From an uncultured Bacteroidales bacterium (lineage in GTDB: Bacteria > Bacteroidota > Bacteroidia > Bacteroidales > UBA932), in assembly GCA_946187365.1 (NCBI GenBank), contig CAMHRD010000046.1:1-7782 (forward strand): DNA of 7,782 nucleotides, written 5' to 3'. This document shows positions 1 through 6,893 of this stretch, in pieces. The translations under genes were made by a program, and so were the position numbers. The notes under the pieces were generated by a model. That model did not search any database, was not told where the DNA came from, and saw only the letters and a program-made list of their open reading frames with translations. Position 1 is the stretch's first letter; each line of letters opens with the position of its first letter.

Positions 1-1
1 T

Positions 2-586
2 GAGGCTACTACTCCTGGTTTCTCAATTGGTAAGAAGGAGCACAAGATGGGTATTCGCGGAAGTGCTACCTGCGAGCTTATCTTTGAAAACTGCAGAGTG
101 CCAAAGGCTAACATGCTCGGCGCACTTGGCGGCGGTTTTGCAGTTGCAATGAAGACATTGGACGGCGGCCGTATTGGTATTGCCGCTCAGGCTCTTGGTA
201 TTGCTCAGGGTGCTATGGATGAGACAGTTAAGTACTGTAAGGAGAGAAAGCAGTTTGGCAAGTCTCTCTCTCAGTTCCAGAACACTCAGTTCCAGCTTGC
301 AGACCTTCAGACTAAGATTGAGGCTGCCCGTCTTCTGGTAAGAAGCGCTGCCTGGAAGAAAGATAAGGGAATGCCGTTCTCCGCAGATGCAGCTATGGCA
401 AAACTCTTTGCTGCTGAGACAGCTATGGAGATGACTACCAAGGCTGTACAGTTCCACGGAGGTTACGGTTACACAAGGGAATATCCTGTTGAAAGAATGA
501 TGAGAGACGCTAAGATCACTGAGATCTACGAGGGTACCTCAGAGGTTCAGAGAATGGTTATTGCCGGCAAATTGTTCAAGAAGTAA
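2..586 (+). CDS. Acyl-CoA dehydrogenase, probably butyryl-CoA dehydrogenase (5'-truncated by window edge)
   Basis: This is the C-terminal half (194 codons; the family is about 380 residues) of a flavin-dependent acyl-CoA dehydrogenase. The frame is open from base 2, so the internal Met at 47 is not the start; the gene begins outside the window. The first residues (TTPGFSIGKKEHKMGIRGS) and then FENCRVP are the end of the middle beta domain. The helical C-terminal domain follows, with GGRIGIAAQALGIAQGA, the FAD-contacting region KERKQFGK, and FHGGYGYTREYPVERMMRD. The catalytic base is expected to be the Glu of IYEGTSEVQR (codon 530-532), which is present. A Glu here is the arrangement of short- and medium-chain enzymes. 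The gene ends 12 bases before etfB, so it is probably co-transcribed with etfBA. Butyryl/crotonyl-CoA as substrate is inferred from that linkage; the chain-length pocket lies mostly outside the window. Confidence 0.93.
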   Translation, partial: EATTPGFSIGKKEHKMGIRGSATCELIFENCRVPKANMLGALGGGFAVAMKTLDGGRIGIAAQALGIAQGAMDETVKYCKERKQFGKSLSQFQNTQFQLADLQTKIEAARLLVRSAAWKKDKGMPFSADAAMAKLFAAETAMEMTTKAVQFHGGYGYTREYPVERMMRDAKITEIYEGTSEVQRMVIAGKLFKK

Positions 587-598
587 AAAGTATTGATT

Positions 599-1381
599 AT
601 GAATATAGTAGTTTGTGTAAAACAGGTACCGGACACTACAGTGGTTAAGATAGACCCGGTAAAACACACTCTTATAAGAGATGGCGTTCCTTCCATTATG
701 AATCCCGATGATAAGGGCGGACTTGAGCTTGCTCTTCAGCTGAAGGAGAAATGCGGAGCTAACGTAACTGTAATCACGATGGGTCCTCCTCAGGCAGACC
801 TCGTTTTAAGAGAGGCTTTTGCAATGGGTGCAGACAGGGCTATCCTTCTTACCAGCAGGGCATTTGCAGGTGCAGACACTCTTGCAACTTCTAACGCTCT
901 TGCAGGCGCATTGAGGGCTATTCCTTACGACCTTATTATCACCGGCCGCCAGGCAATTGACGGAGATACCGCACAGGTAGGTCCGGAAATGGCTGAGCAT
1001 CTTGCACTTCCACAGGTATCTTACGTTGTGGACTGCGAGTATAAGGGTGGCAACAACTTCAGAGTTAAGAAGGAGACCGAGGACGGTTATGAAATTCTTG
1101 ACGTTGAGGGTCCTGCAGTATTTACCGTTCTTGCATCAGGTTACAAGGCAAGATATATGAGCGTTGGAGGCATTGTAGATGCTTTTGACCGCGAGGTAGA
1201 AATCTGGACAGAGGCCAACCTGGATCTCGATCCTGGCAAACTTGGTCTGAAGGGCTCACCTACAAAGGTTATGAAGGCATTCACAAAGGCTACCAAGGCT
1301 GCAGGCCAGGTTTATGAAGTTGATCCTGAGCAGGCTGTGGATGTCATCATAAGCAAGATGAAAGAGAAATTTATTATTTAA
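599..1381 (+). CDS. etfB: Electron transfer flavoprotein, beta subunit
   Basis: EtfB (260 residues, normal length) is the small subunit of the soluble EtfAB heterodimer, which passes electrons to or from the acyl-CoA dehydrogenase encoded upstream. The ATG at 599 is chosen because the family starts with MNIVVCVKQVPDT; an in-frame TTG at 593 adds only two residues. Other family blocks are GVPSIMNPDDKGGLELALQL (about residues 32-51), VITMGPPQADLVLREAFAMG and the FAD/nucleotide-binding stretch GRQAIDGDTAQVGPEMAEHL (from residue 116). The SIMNP and GRQAIDGDTAQVGPE blocks resemble those I remember from anaerobic electron-bifurcating Etfs such as that of Acidaminococcus. There EtfB carries the bifurcating FAD next to the NADH site. 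Bifurcation is therefore likely but inferred. The gene lies 12 bases after the dehydrogenase and 19 before etfA, with no clear Shine-Dalgarno sequence. Confidence 0.96.
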   Translation: MNIVVCVKQVPDTTVVKIDPVKHTLIRDGVPSIMNPDDKGGLELALQLKEKCGANVTVITMGPPQADLVLREAFAMGADRAILLTSRAFAGADTLATSNALAGALRAIPYDLIITGRQAIDGDTAQVGPEMAEHLALPQVSYVVDCEYKGGNNFRVKKETEDGYEILDVEGPAVFTVLASGYKARYMSVGGIVDAFDREVEIWTEANLDLDPGKLGLKGSPTKVMKAFTKATKAAGQVYEVDPEQAVDVIISKMKEKFII

Positions 1382-1400
1382 TTGCCTAATACTGAAAGAG

Positions 1401-2408
1401 ATGAATAAAGCAGATTATAAAGATGTATACGTATTCGTAGAGCAGAGGGATGGTAAAATCCAGTCTGTTGCTCTTGAACTTTTAGGAAAGGCAAGAGTTC
1501 TTGCAGACGCTCTGAATGAGAAAGTTGTAGCTTTCTATCCGGGATACAAGAATACAGAGAACGCTAAAGAGCTTATAGCTTGGGGTGCAGATAAGGTTGT
1601 AGTTATGGATGCCCCTGAATTGGAGCACTATCTCACCGAGCAGTACTCACAGGCTATGAGTCAGGCTATTGACAAATACAAACCAAGCATTGTGCTTTTG
1701 GGTGCTACAACAATTGGCCGTGACCTTGGTCCAAGACTGGCTTCAAGACTGGCTACAGGTCTTACTGCAGACTGTACAGGTTTGGATATCTCAGAGGAGA
1801 GAGAACTCCTTATGACCCGTCCTGCATTCGGCGGTAACCTTATGGCAACCATTATGTGTACTGAGCACCGTCCTCAGATGTCTACCGTCCGCCCAGGCGT
1901 TATGCAGAAGGGTACTAAGGATGAGAGCAGAGTAGGTGAGATTGAGAACTTTGCACCGGTATTTGACGCTTCCAAGTTTAAGGTAAAACTGGTTGAGAGC
2001 GTTAAGGAGAACAAGGGCAAGGTTGATATCACAGAGGCTAAGATTCTGGTATCCGGAGGCCGCGGAGTTGGAAATCCTGAGGGGTTTGCAAAACTTCAGG
2101 CACTTGCGGATGTCATTGGCGCTCAGGTATCTTCATCACGTGCTATGGTAGATGCAGGCGTTATGCCTCACGAGGTTCAGGTAGGTCAGACAGGTAAGAC
2201 CGTACGTCCGGCTCTCTACATGGCCTGCGGTATTTCCGGTGCTATTCAGCACCTTGCAGGTATGGAGGAGAGTGATTTCATCATCGCGATAAATAAAGAT
2301 AAGTTTGCTCCTATCTTTGGTGTTGCAGATGTTGGAATAGTAGGTGACGTGCACAAGATTGTGCCTATGCTCACCGAAAAACTCTCTAAGATGATTGTTA
2401 AGAAGTAA
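1401..2408 (+). CDS. etfA: Electron transfer flavoprotein, alpha subunit
   Basis: EtfA (335 residues, normal length) is the large Etf subunit. The N-terminal half is the nucleotide-binding-like domain (YVFVEQRDGKIQSVALELLG near the start, then LLGATTIGRDLGPRLASRL). The C-terminal FAD domain begins near residue 218 with VSGGRGVGNPEGF. It contains VGQTGKTVRPALYMACGISG from about residue 261 and NKDKFAPIFGVADVGIVGD at about 297-315, the signature blocks that hold the mobile electron-shuttling FAD. It pairs with the preceding etfB product and serves the upstream acyl-CoA dehydrogenase. The ATG at 1401 is preceded directly by AAAGAG, a weak purine-rich ribosome-binding signal. It is the last gene of the + strand operon; a hairpin terminator starts 30 bases after the stop. 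Confidence 0.96.
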   Translation: MNKADYKDVYVFVEQRDGKIQSVALELLGKARVLADALNEKVVAFYPGYKNTENAKELIAWGADKVVVMDAPELEHYLTEQYSQAMSQAIDKYKPSIVLLGATTIGRDLGPRLASRLATGLTADCTGLDISEERELLMTRPAFGGNLMATIMCTEHRPQMSTVRPGVMQKGTKDESRVGEIENFAPVFDASKFKVKLVESVKENKGKVDITEAKILVSGGRGVGNPEGFAKLQALADVIGAQVSSSRAMVDAGVMPHEVQVGQTGKTVRPALYMACGISGAIQHLAGMEESDFIIAINKDKFAPIFGVADVGIVGDVHKIVPMLTEKLSKMIVKK

Positions 2409-2437
2409 TTGATACTCAATCACTTTTTACAAAGAAG

Positions 2438-2472
2438 AAAGGGATGACCAAATAAATGATCATCCCTTTTTT
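2438..2472 (+). terminator. Rho-independent terminator between etfA and the hydrogenase operon, possibly bidirectional
   Basis: The arms GGGATGA (2441-2447) and TCATCCC (2460-2466) form a perfect 7-bp stem, lengthened by flanking AAA/TTT pairs to 10 bp, around a 12-base loop. Six T follow on the + strand (2467-2472), as expected for a terminator of the dehydrogenase-etfBA operon. Read on the - strand, the hairpin is followed by the pyrimidine-rich CTTTCTTCTTTG, so it may also stop the converging hydrogenase transcript, less strongly. Confidence 0.85.
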
Positions 2473-2489
2473 CTATTATATCTGCTTTC

Positions 2490-2966
2490 TTAATCCTGTG
2501 AAAACTCTTTTATAATCTTCTTGATATCAGCGGGGTTGAGGTGGCCGTAGACCTTCTCTCCCACCATTGCAACCGGAGCAAGGCCGCAGGCTCCCACACA
2601 TCTGAGGCAGTCCAGGGAGAAGCGTCCGTCTTCCGTGGTCTCTCCCACATCAATGCCCAGAGTTCTCTTGAACTCTTCCAGAATCTTCTCGGAACCTCTT
2701 ACGTAGCAGGCAGTTCCAAGGCAGACAGAAACAGGGTGCTTGCCTTTTGGAACCATTGTAAAGAAGGCGTAGAATGTAACCACACCGTACACACGGCTTA
2801 CAGGAATATTGAGTTTCTCTGCAATTATTGCCTGCACCTCCATAGGAAGGTATCCTACGGTATGCTGGGATTCGTGGAGTATATTGATAAGCTCACCAGG
2901 CTTGTTTCCGAATTTGTCACAGATAGCCCTTATCTTTTCAACTACTGAATTACATAATTTTTCCAT
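2490..2966 (-). CDS. hydC: NuoE-like [2Fe-2S] subunit of NAD-linked [FeFe] hydrogenase (HydC/HndA type)
   Basis: This 158-residue protein belongs to the NuoE / 24-kDa complex I family with a thioredoxin-like [2Fe-2S] fold. An N-terminal helical part (residues 1-75, including VGYLPMEVQAIIAEKLNIPV and VYGVVTFYAFF) precedes the cluster domain. The four expected ligands are C82 and C87 (VCLGTAC) and C123 and C127 (CVGACGLAP), all present. In HydABC and Hnd enzymes this subunit docks on the NuoF-like flavoprotein and carries one cluster close to the FMN. The start MEKLCNSVVEKI at 2966 fits the family; AAAGAG lies directly before it. It begins 16 bases after hydA and is the last gene of the operon, an uncommon position, since the NuoE-like gene usually comes first. 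A complex I role is unlikely here because no other Nuo gene is seen and hydA is adjacent. Confidence 0.93.
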   Translation of the reverse strand: MEKLCNSVVEKIRAICDKFGNKPGELINILHESQHTVGYLPMEVQAIIAEKLNIPVSRVYGVVTFYAFFTMVPKGKHPVSVCLGTACYVRGSEKILEEFKRTLGIDVGETTEDGRFSLDCLRCVGACGLAPVAMVGEKVYGHLNPADIKKIIKEFSQD

Positions 2967-2982
2967 CTCTTTGTCTATTAGG

Positions 2983-4746
2983 CTAGTACTTAATTGTTTT
3001 GTCTGAATAATGAGTGTGCAGAAGGGCGTGAGCCTTTTCGCTCAGAGGTTTGCCAAAGTACTTCTCGTACATCTCAATCATGCTCTTGTTCTCATGGCTC
3101 TTTCTCAGAGGCATGTTCTTATCCTCCTCATAGATAGCCTTTTGGCGTGCTTTGATAACCTCAAAGTCTCCGTGGTGCAGCGGCTGTCCGCCTCCTCCGA
3201 TACATCCGCCTGGGCAGGCCATGATTTCAATAACGTGATACTTGGATTTACCTGCTCTTATCTCTTCCATAAGTTTGCGGGCATTTCCAAGTCCGTATGC
3301 TATAGCAACATTGAGAGCAAAGCCGTCAAAGTCAATTGTGGCCGTTCTGAGGCTGTCCATACCTCTTACCTCATCAAAGTCTATCTTAGGCAGAGTCTTG
3401 CCTGTATGGAGCTCGTATGCCGTTCTGAGGGCCGCTTCCAGCACGCCTCCGGTAGAACCGAAGATGGCAGCAGCTCCTGTACTCTCTCCCAGAGGATTGT
3501 CAAACTCCATATGAGGCAGTGTCTCAAAGTTTATGTTAGCTCTGCGGATCAGAGTTGCAAGTTCTCTGGTAGTGATTGAGTAGTCTACATCCGGATTTCC
3601 GTTGGTTGAGAACTCAGGTCTCTGGCACTCGAATTTCTTTGCAAGACAAGGCATTACAGAGACAACTACAAGTTTCTCTCTTGGAATGTTCATCTTCTCT
3701 GCCCAGTAGTTCTTTGCAATTGCACCGAACATCTGCTGAGGTGAACGGGCTGTTGAAGGATAGTTCAGAAGATCCGGGAAGTTGTGCTCGTAGAAGTTAA
3801 CCCAGGCAGGGCAGCAGGAGGTCATAAGTGGAATAGGGACCTTCTTGTCTCCCTTGAGGAATTTGGTGAGTCTCTCCAGAAGTTCGCTGCCCTCCTCCAT
3901 AATGGTGGCGTCTGCAGAGAAGTCTGTATCAAAGACATAGTCAAATCCCAAGTCTTTAAGTGCGGCAACCAGTTTGCCTGTAACTATACTGCCCGGAGCA
4001 TTGCCGAACTCCTCTCCCAGAGCAACTCTTACTGCAGGAGCGGTCTGAACAATAACGGTCTTCTCAGGATTCTCCAGATCATCTATAAGCTGGTCTGTAT
4101 AAGTTCTTTCCGTGAGTGCACCAACAGGGCAGACTGCAACGCACTGGCCGCAGTAAGTACAGTCTGTATCCTTCAGATTCTTATTGAATGAAGGAGCAAT
4201 AGTGGTGTTGAATCCTCTTCCCACTGCACCGAGTGCTCCAACTGTCTGATATACATTGCACATGGTCTCGCATCTGCGGCAATAGATGCACTTGTCCATA
4301 TTCCTTATTATGGAGGCGGTCATCTCCTTCTTTCTCAGCGACAGTTCTCCGGCGTAAGGAGTTTCATTTATTGAAAGGTGCTGAGTAACAGCCTGTAGCT
4401 CACACTTGCCGCTCTTGGGGCAGGTAAGACACTCGTTAGGGTGATCGCTGAGCATTAACTCTATAACTGTCTTGCGAGCCCTTATAACTCTTATTGAGCT
4501 GGTTTTCACCTCCATTCCCTCTGTGCAGGCGGTGCTGCAGGCGGGAGCGAGGTTTCTTCTTCCCTTTACTTCAACCACGCAGACGCGGCAGGATGCCGGA
4601 TGGTTGTCTGCGCAGGTTCCCTTAAGGTTCATGTGGCATAGGGTAGGGATTACTATTCCTATGCTTTTGGCTGCATCCAGTATGGTTGTGCCCTCTGGGA
4701 CTACAACTTTATGATTATCAATTATCAGTGATATATTCTGTTTCAT
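2983..4746 (-). CDS. hydA: [FeFe] hydrogenase catalytic subunit (HydA/HndD type, group A3-like)
   Basis: This 587-residue cytoplasmic enzyme interconverts protons and H2. In order it shows an N-terminal plant-type [2Fe-2S] domain (C37, C53, C56, C70) and the His-ligated [4Fe-4S] site (H102, C106, C109, C115). Two ferredoxin-type [4Fe-4S] clusters follow (C153/156/159/163 and C196/199/202/206). The H-cluster domain has all three signatures: L1 TSCCPAW (C311 proton relay, C312 ligand), L2 MPCLAKKFE (C367) and L3 MACPGGCIGGGGQP (C511, C515). The tail matches the small-subunit domain (YEKYFGKPLSEKAHALLHTH). Length and domains match HndD-type subunits and lack the extra C-terminal [2Fe-2S] domain of Thermotoga HydA. 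There is no PAS or kinase domain, so a sensory role is unlikely. It lies 12 bases after hydB and 16 before the NuoE-like gene. Electron bifurcation with NADH and ferredoxin is inferred from these partners. The maturases HydEFG are not in the window. Confidence 0.97.
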   Translation of the reverse strand: MKQNISLIIDNHKVVVPEGTTILDAAKSIGIVIPTLCHMNLKGTCADNHPASCRVCVVEVKGRRNLAPACSTACTEGMEVKTSSIRVIRARKTVIELMLSDHPNECLTCPKSGKCELQAVTQHLSINETPYAGELSLRKKEMTASIIRNMDKCIYCRRCETMCNVYQTVGALGAVGRGFNTTIAPSFNKNLKDTDCTYCGQCVAVCPVGALTERTYTDQLIDDLENPEKTVIVQTAPAVRVALGEEFGNAPGSIVTGKLVAALKDLGFDYVFDTDFSADATIMEEGSELLERLTKFLKGDKKVPIPLMTSCCPAWVNFYEHNFPDLLNYPSTARSPQQMFGAIAKNYWAEKMNIPREKLVVVSVMPCLAKKFECQRPEFSTNGNPDVDYSITTRELATLIRRANINFETLPHMEFDNPLGESTGAAAIFGSTGGVLEAALRTAYELHTGKTLPKIDFDEVRGMDSLRTATIDFDGFALNVAIAYGLGNARKLMEEIRAGKSKYHVIEIMACPGGCIGGGGQPLHHGDFEVIKARQKAIYEEDKNMPLRKSHENKSMIEMYEKYFGKPLSEKAHALLHTHYSDKTIKY

Positions 4747-4758
4747 AATTAGGCGGTT

Positions 4759-6666
4759 TTAGATTACTGAAACTGCTTTGAACTTGCATCTTGACATGCA
4801 CATACCGCACTTGATGCACTTGGAGAAGATTATTGCGTGAGGTTTTCTTGCAACACCTTCAATAGCTCCTGCAGGACAGCCCATTGCACAGGCGTGGCAG
4901 CCAATGCACTTCTCCGGATTTATCATATAGGTAAGCAATGCCTTGCACTGTTTAGCGCGGCACTTCTTATCTTTTACGTGCTCAACATACTCATCATAGA
5001 AGTTGCTGAGTGTGGAGAGAACCGGGTTAGGGGAGGTCTGTCCGAGTCCGCAAAGTGCTGTGTCTTTAATAACTCCGGCAAGGGTCTTAAGTTTCTCCAG
5101 ATCCTGCATAGTACCGTCTCCTGCAATAATCTTATCCAGAATCTCCAGCATTCTCTTGTTACCGATTCTGCAAGGTGTACATTTTCCGCAAGACTCTCCA
5201 ACTATAAAGTCCAGATAGAAACGGGCTACTGAAACCATACAGTTGTCTTCATCCATAACAATCATACCTCCGGATCCCATCATACTGCCGGCGGCTGTAA
5301 GTGTGTCAAAATCAATAGGGGTATCAAGATGTTTCTCTGTAAGGCAACCTCCGGAAGGACCTCCGGTCTGAACCGCCTTAAACTGTTTGCCACCCTTTAT
5401 GCCACCTCCAATGTCAAAGATTACCTCTCTAAGTGTCGTTCCCATAGGCACTTCTATAAGGCCTACGTTGTTGATTTTTCCTGCAAGTGCAAACACTTTT
5501 GTTCCCTTGGATCTGTCGCTTCCTATTGAGGCGAACCAGTCTGCTCCCTTGTTGATTATTATAGGAACGTTGGCAAACGTTTCAACGTTGTTTACGTTGG
5601 TTGGCTTGCCGTTATATCCGCTCTCTGCCGGGAACGGCGGTTTGAGGGTAGGCTCACCTCTACGTCCTTCCATTGAGTGAATTAGGGCGGTCTCCTCTCC
5701 GCAGACAAATGCTCCCGCACCGTATCTTATGTCAATGTCAAATGAGAAGGATGTTCCCAGGATTTTCTTTCCCAAAAGTCCTAACTCTCTGGCCTGCTTA
5801 ATGGCAATCTTAAGTCTCTCAACAGCAAGAGGATACTCAGCTCTGATGTAAACCAGACCGTGAGAGGCTCCAATTGCATATCCGCAAATTGCCATAGCCT
5901 CAACAATGGAGTTAGGGTCACCCTCCATAATGGAGCGGTCCATAAATGCTCCCGGGTCTCCCTCATCTGCGTTGCAGACAACATATTTCTCCTTTGACTG
6001 ATTCTTGGAAGCAATCTCCCATTTCAAGCCGGTAGGGAATCCTCCGCCGCCTCTTCCTCTGAGGCCGGACTTCTTTATCTCATCTATCACGGCTTTTGGA
6101 GAGCGGTTTAAGAGACAGTCTGCAAGTGCAAAGTATCCGTCTCTTCCTATATACTCCAGAATATCCTCAGGATCAATGAGTCCGCAGTTTCTCAAAGCAA
6201 TTCTCACCTGCTTGCGGTAGAAGTCCATGTGCTTTGAGTCAGATACGGTCATCTTGCGTTTAGGATCTACATACAGAAGCCTGTTAACTCTCTTACCTCC
6301 AATGATATGCTCTTTGAAGATCTCCTCTGCATCTTCCGGTTTTACCTTGGTATAGAAGGTGTTGTCCGGTATAATCTTCACGATAGGGCCCTTTTCACAG
6401 AAACCAAAACAACCTGTGGTGATTACTTCCACCTTTCCCTCTAAGTTGTTCTCTGCTATCAGTTTCTTGAAGTTATCGGAGATAAGATGACTCTGTGAAG
6501 CCTTGCATCCCGTACCTCCGCAGGTAAGTATCTGTATTTGAGGTGTTCCCTTCTTCAAACCGCAACACACGGAAGAATCCTGATGGTCTCCCTGCTCTCT
6601 TGGTTTGAGATGAACACTCGCTTTTTCACGGATTTTTTTCAAATCCTCAATAGACGATATTTTCAT
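4759..6666 (-). CDS. hydB: NuoF-like FMN/NAD(H)-binding subunit of [FeFe] hydrogenase (HydB/HndC type)
   Basis: This 635-residue diaphorase subunit is where NAD(H) and probably ferredoxin exchange electrons with the hydrogenase. Domains in order: a short charged N-terminal helix; a thioredoxin-like [2Fe-2S] domain (C49, C54, C86, C90); the NuoF core with the FMN/NADH glycine-rich loop GLRGRGGGGFPTGLKW (201-216), NADEGDPGAFMDR (232-244) and GAFVCGEETALIHSMEGRRG (318-337); an SLBB-like region; and the NuoF [4Fe-4S] site (C493, C496, C499, C539). It ends with a 2x[4Fe-4S] ferredoxin domain (C587/590/593/597 and C617/620/623/627). This fused layout is typical of bifurcating hydrogenases and is not found in plain complex I NuoF. 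C569 and C574 form an extra pair before the ferredoxin domain. It is the first gene of the - strand operon. ATG at 6666 has no Shine-Dalgarno; a promoter candidate lies about 40 bases upstream. Confidence 0.96.
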   Translation of the reverse strand: MKISSIEDLKKIREKASVHLKPREQGDHQDSSVCCGLKKGTPQIQILTCGGTGCKASQSHLISDNFKKLIAENNLEGKVEVITTGCFGFCEKGPIVKIIPDNTFYTKVKPEDAEEIFKEHIIGGKRVNRLLYVDPKRKMTVSDSKHMDFYRKQVRIALRNCGLIDPEDILEYIGRDGYFALADCLLNRSPKAVIDEIKKSGLRGRGGGGFPTGLKWEIASKNQSKEKYVVCNADEGDPGAFMDRSIMEGDPNSIVEAMAICGYAIGASHGLVYIRAEYPLAVERLKIAIKQARELGLLGKKILGTSFSFDIDIRYGAGAFVCGEETALIHSMEGRRGEPTLKPPFPAESGYNGKPTNVNNVETFANVPIIINKGADWFASIGSDRSKGTKVFALAGKINNVGLIEVPMGTTLREVIFDIGGGIKGGKQFKAVQTGGPSGGCLTEKHLDTPIDFDTLTAAGSMMGSGGMIVMDEDNCMVSVARFYLDFIVGESCGKCTPCRIGNKRMLEILDKIIAGDGTMQDLEKLKTLAGVIKDTALCGLGQTSPNPVLSTLSNFYDEYVEHVKDKKCRAKQCKALLTYMINPEKCIGCHACAMGCPAGAIEGVARKPHAIIFSKCIKCGMCMSRCKFKAVSVI

Positions 6667-6703
6667 ATAAAACTAGAGTGTTTTTTCATTCTTTTTCAAT
6701 GTG

Positions 6704-6711
6704 TAAAGATA
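6704..6711 (-). promoter_or_regulatory. Candidate -7 promoter element of the hydrogenase operon
   Basis: On the - strand the sequence reads TATCTTTACAC, close to the Bacteroidota -7 consensus TAnnTTTG (often TAnCTTTGCAC), with A in place of the final G. It lies 37 bases before the hydB start and would give a leader of about 30 bases. No clear -33 TTTG is seen at the expected distance; TTTTC at 6736-6740 is the nearest T-rich block. The call rests on the motif and position only. Confidence 0.45.
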
Positions 6712-6763
6712 ATAAAAATTCTTCTATTTGTTAATGAAAACTACTTAAAAAATATGAAATTAC

Positions 6764-6786
6764 AAGGATTCTGAAGAGAAATCCTT
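6764..6786. repeat. 7-bp inverted repeat upstream of the hydrogenase promoter candidate
   Basis: AAGGATT (6764-6770) and AATCCTT (6780-6786) are perfect inverted copies separated by 9 bases. On the + strand only four T follow, and no + strand gene lies upstream for it to terminate; on the - strand there is no T run. It lies upstream of the hydB promoter candidate, so an operator-like site is possible but unproven. Confidence 0.4.
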
Positions 6787-6827
6787 TTAATCTGAAACGA
6801 GATACGGGCAGGGTAAATAGGGGCTTA

Positions 6828-6881
6828 TGCTAAATTTTTGTTACAAAGCGTTAATATTGAGGGGCGGAGGGCAATTTAGCA
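6828..6881. repeat. 9-bp inverted repeat flanking the small-lipoprotein promoter region
   Basis: TGCTAAATT (6828-6836) and AATTTAGCA (6873-6881) are perfect inverted copies with 36 bases between them. The right arm ends 12 bases before the -7 element at 6894 and covers the place where a -33 box would be, so both arms lie upstream of the predicted transcription start. This suits a DNA-level site better than an RNA hairpin. No known regulator motif is recognised. Confidence 0.4.
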
Positions 6882-6893
6882 GTTCAATCTTGA

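Noticed and set aside
47..49. ATG at 47 as the start of the acyl-CoA dehydrogenase
   Set aside because: The frame is open to base 2 and the upstream residues match the middle domain of the family, so this Met is internal.
23..457. 144-codon open frame antisense to the acyl-CoA dehydrogenase
   Set aside because: A shadow of a clearly conserved gene, without signal or domain.
593..598. TTG start two codons before etfB ATG
   Set aside because: The family begins MNIVVCVKQVPDT at the ATG at 599; the TTG adds Met-Ile with no support.
3010..3579. 189-codon open frame antisense to hydA
   Set aside because: It lies wholly inside hydA, whose cluster and H-cluster motifs are unmistakable; its translation is Ser/Cys/Leu-rich with no recognisable domain.
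6728..6734. TTGTTAA, a half-site like that of the redox repressor Rex, near the hydB promoter
   Set aside because: The expected inverted half TTAACAA at the right spacing is absent, so there is no full site.
6538..6774. Plus-strand open frame running from hydB into the intergenic region
   Set aside because: Most of it overlaps the conserved N-terminal part of hydB; the rest is A/T-rich and has no coding character.
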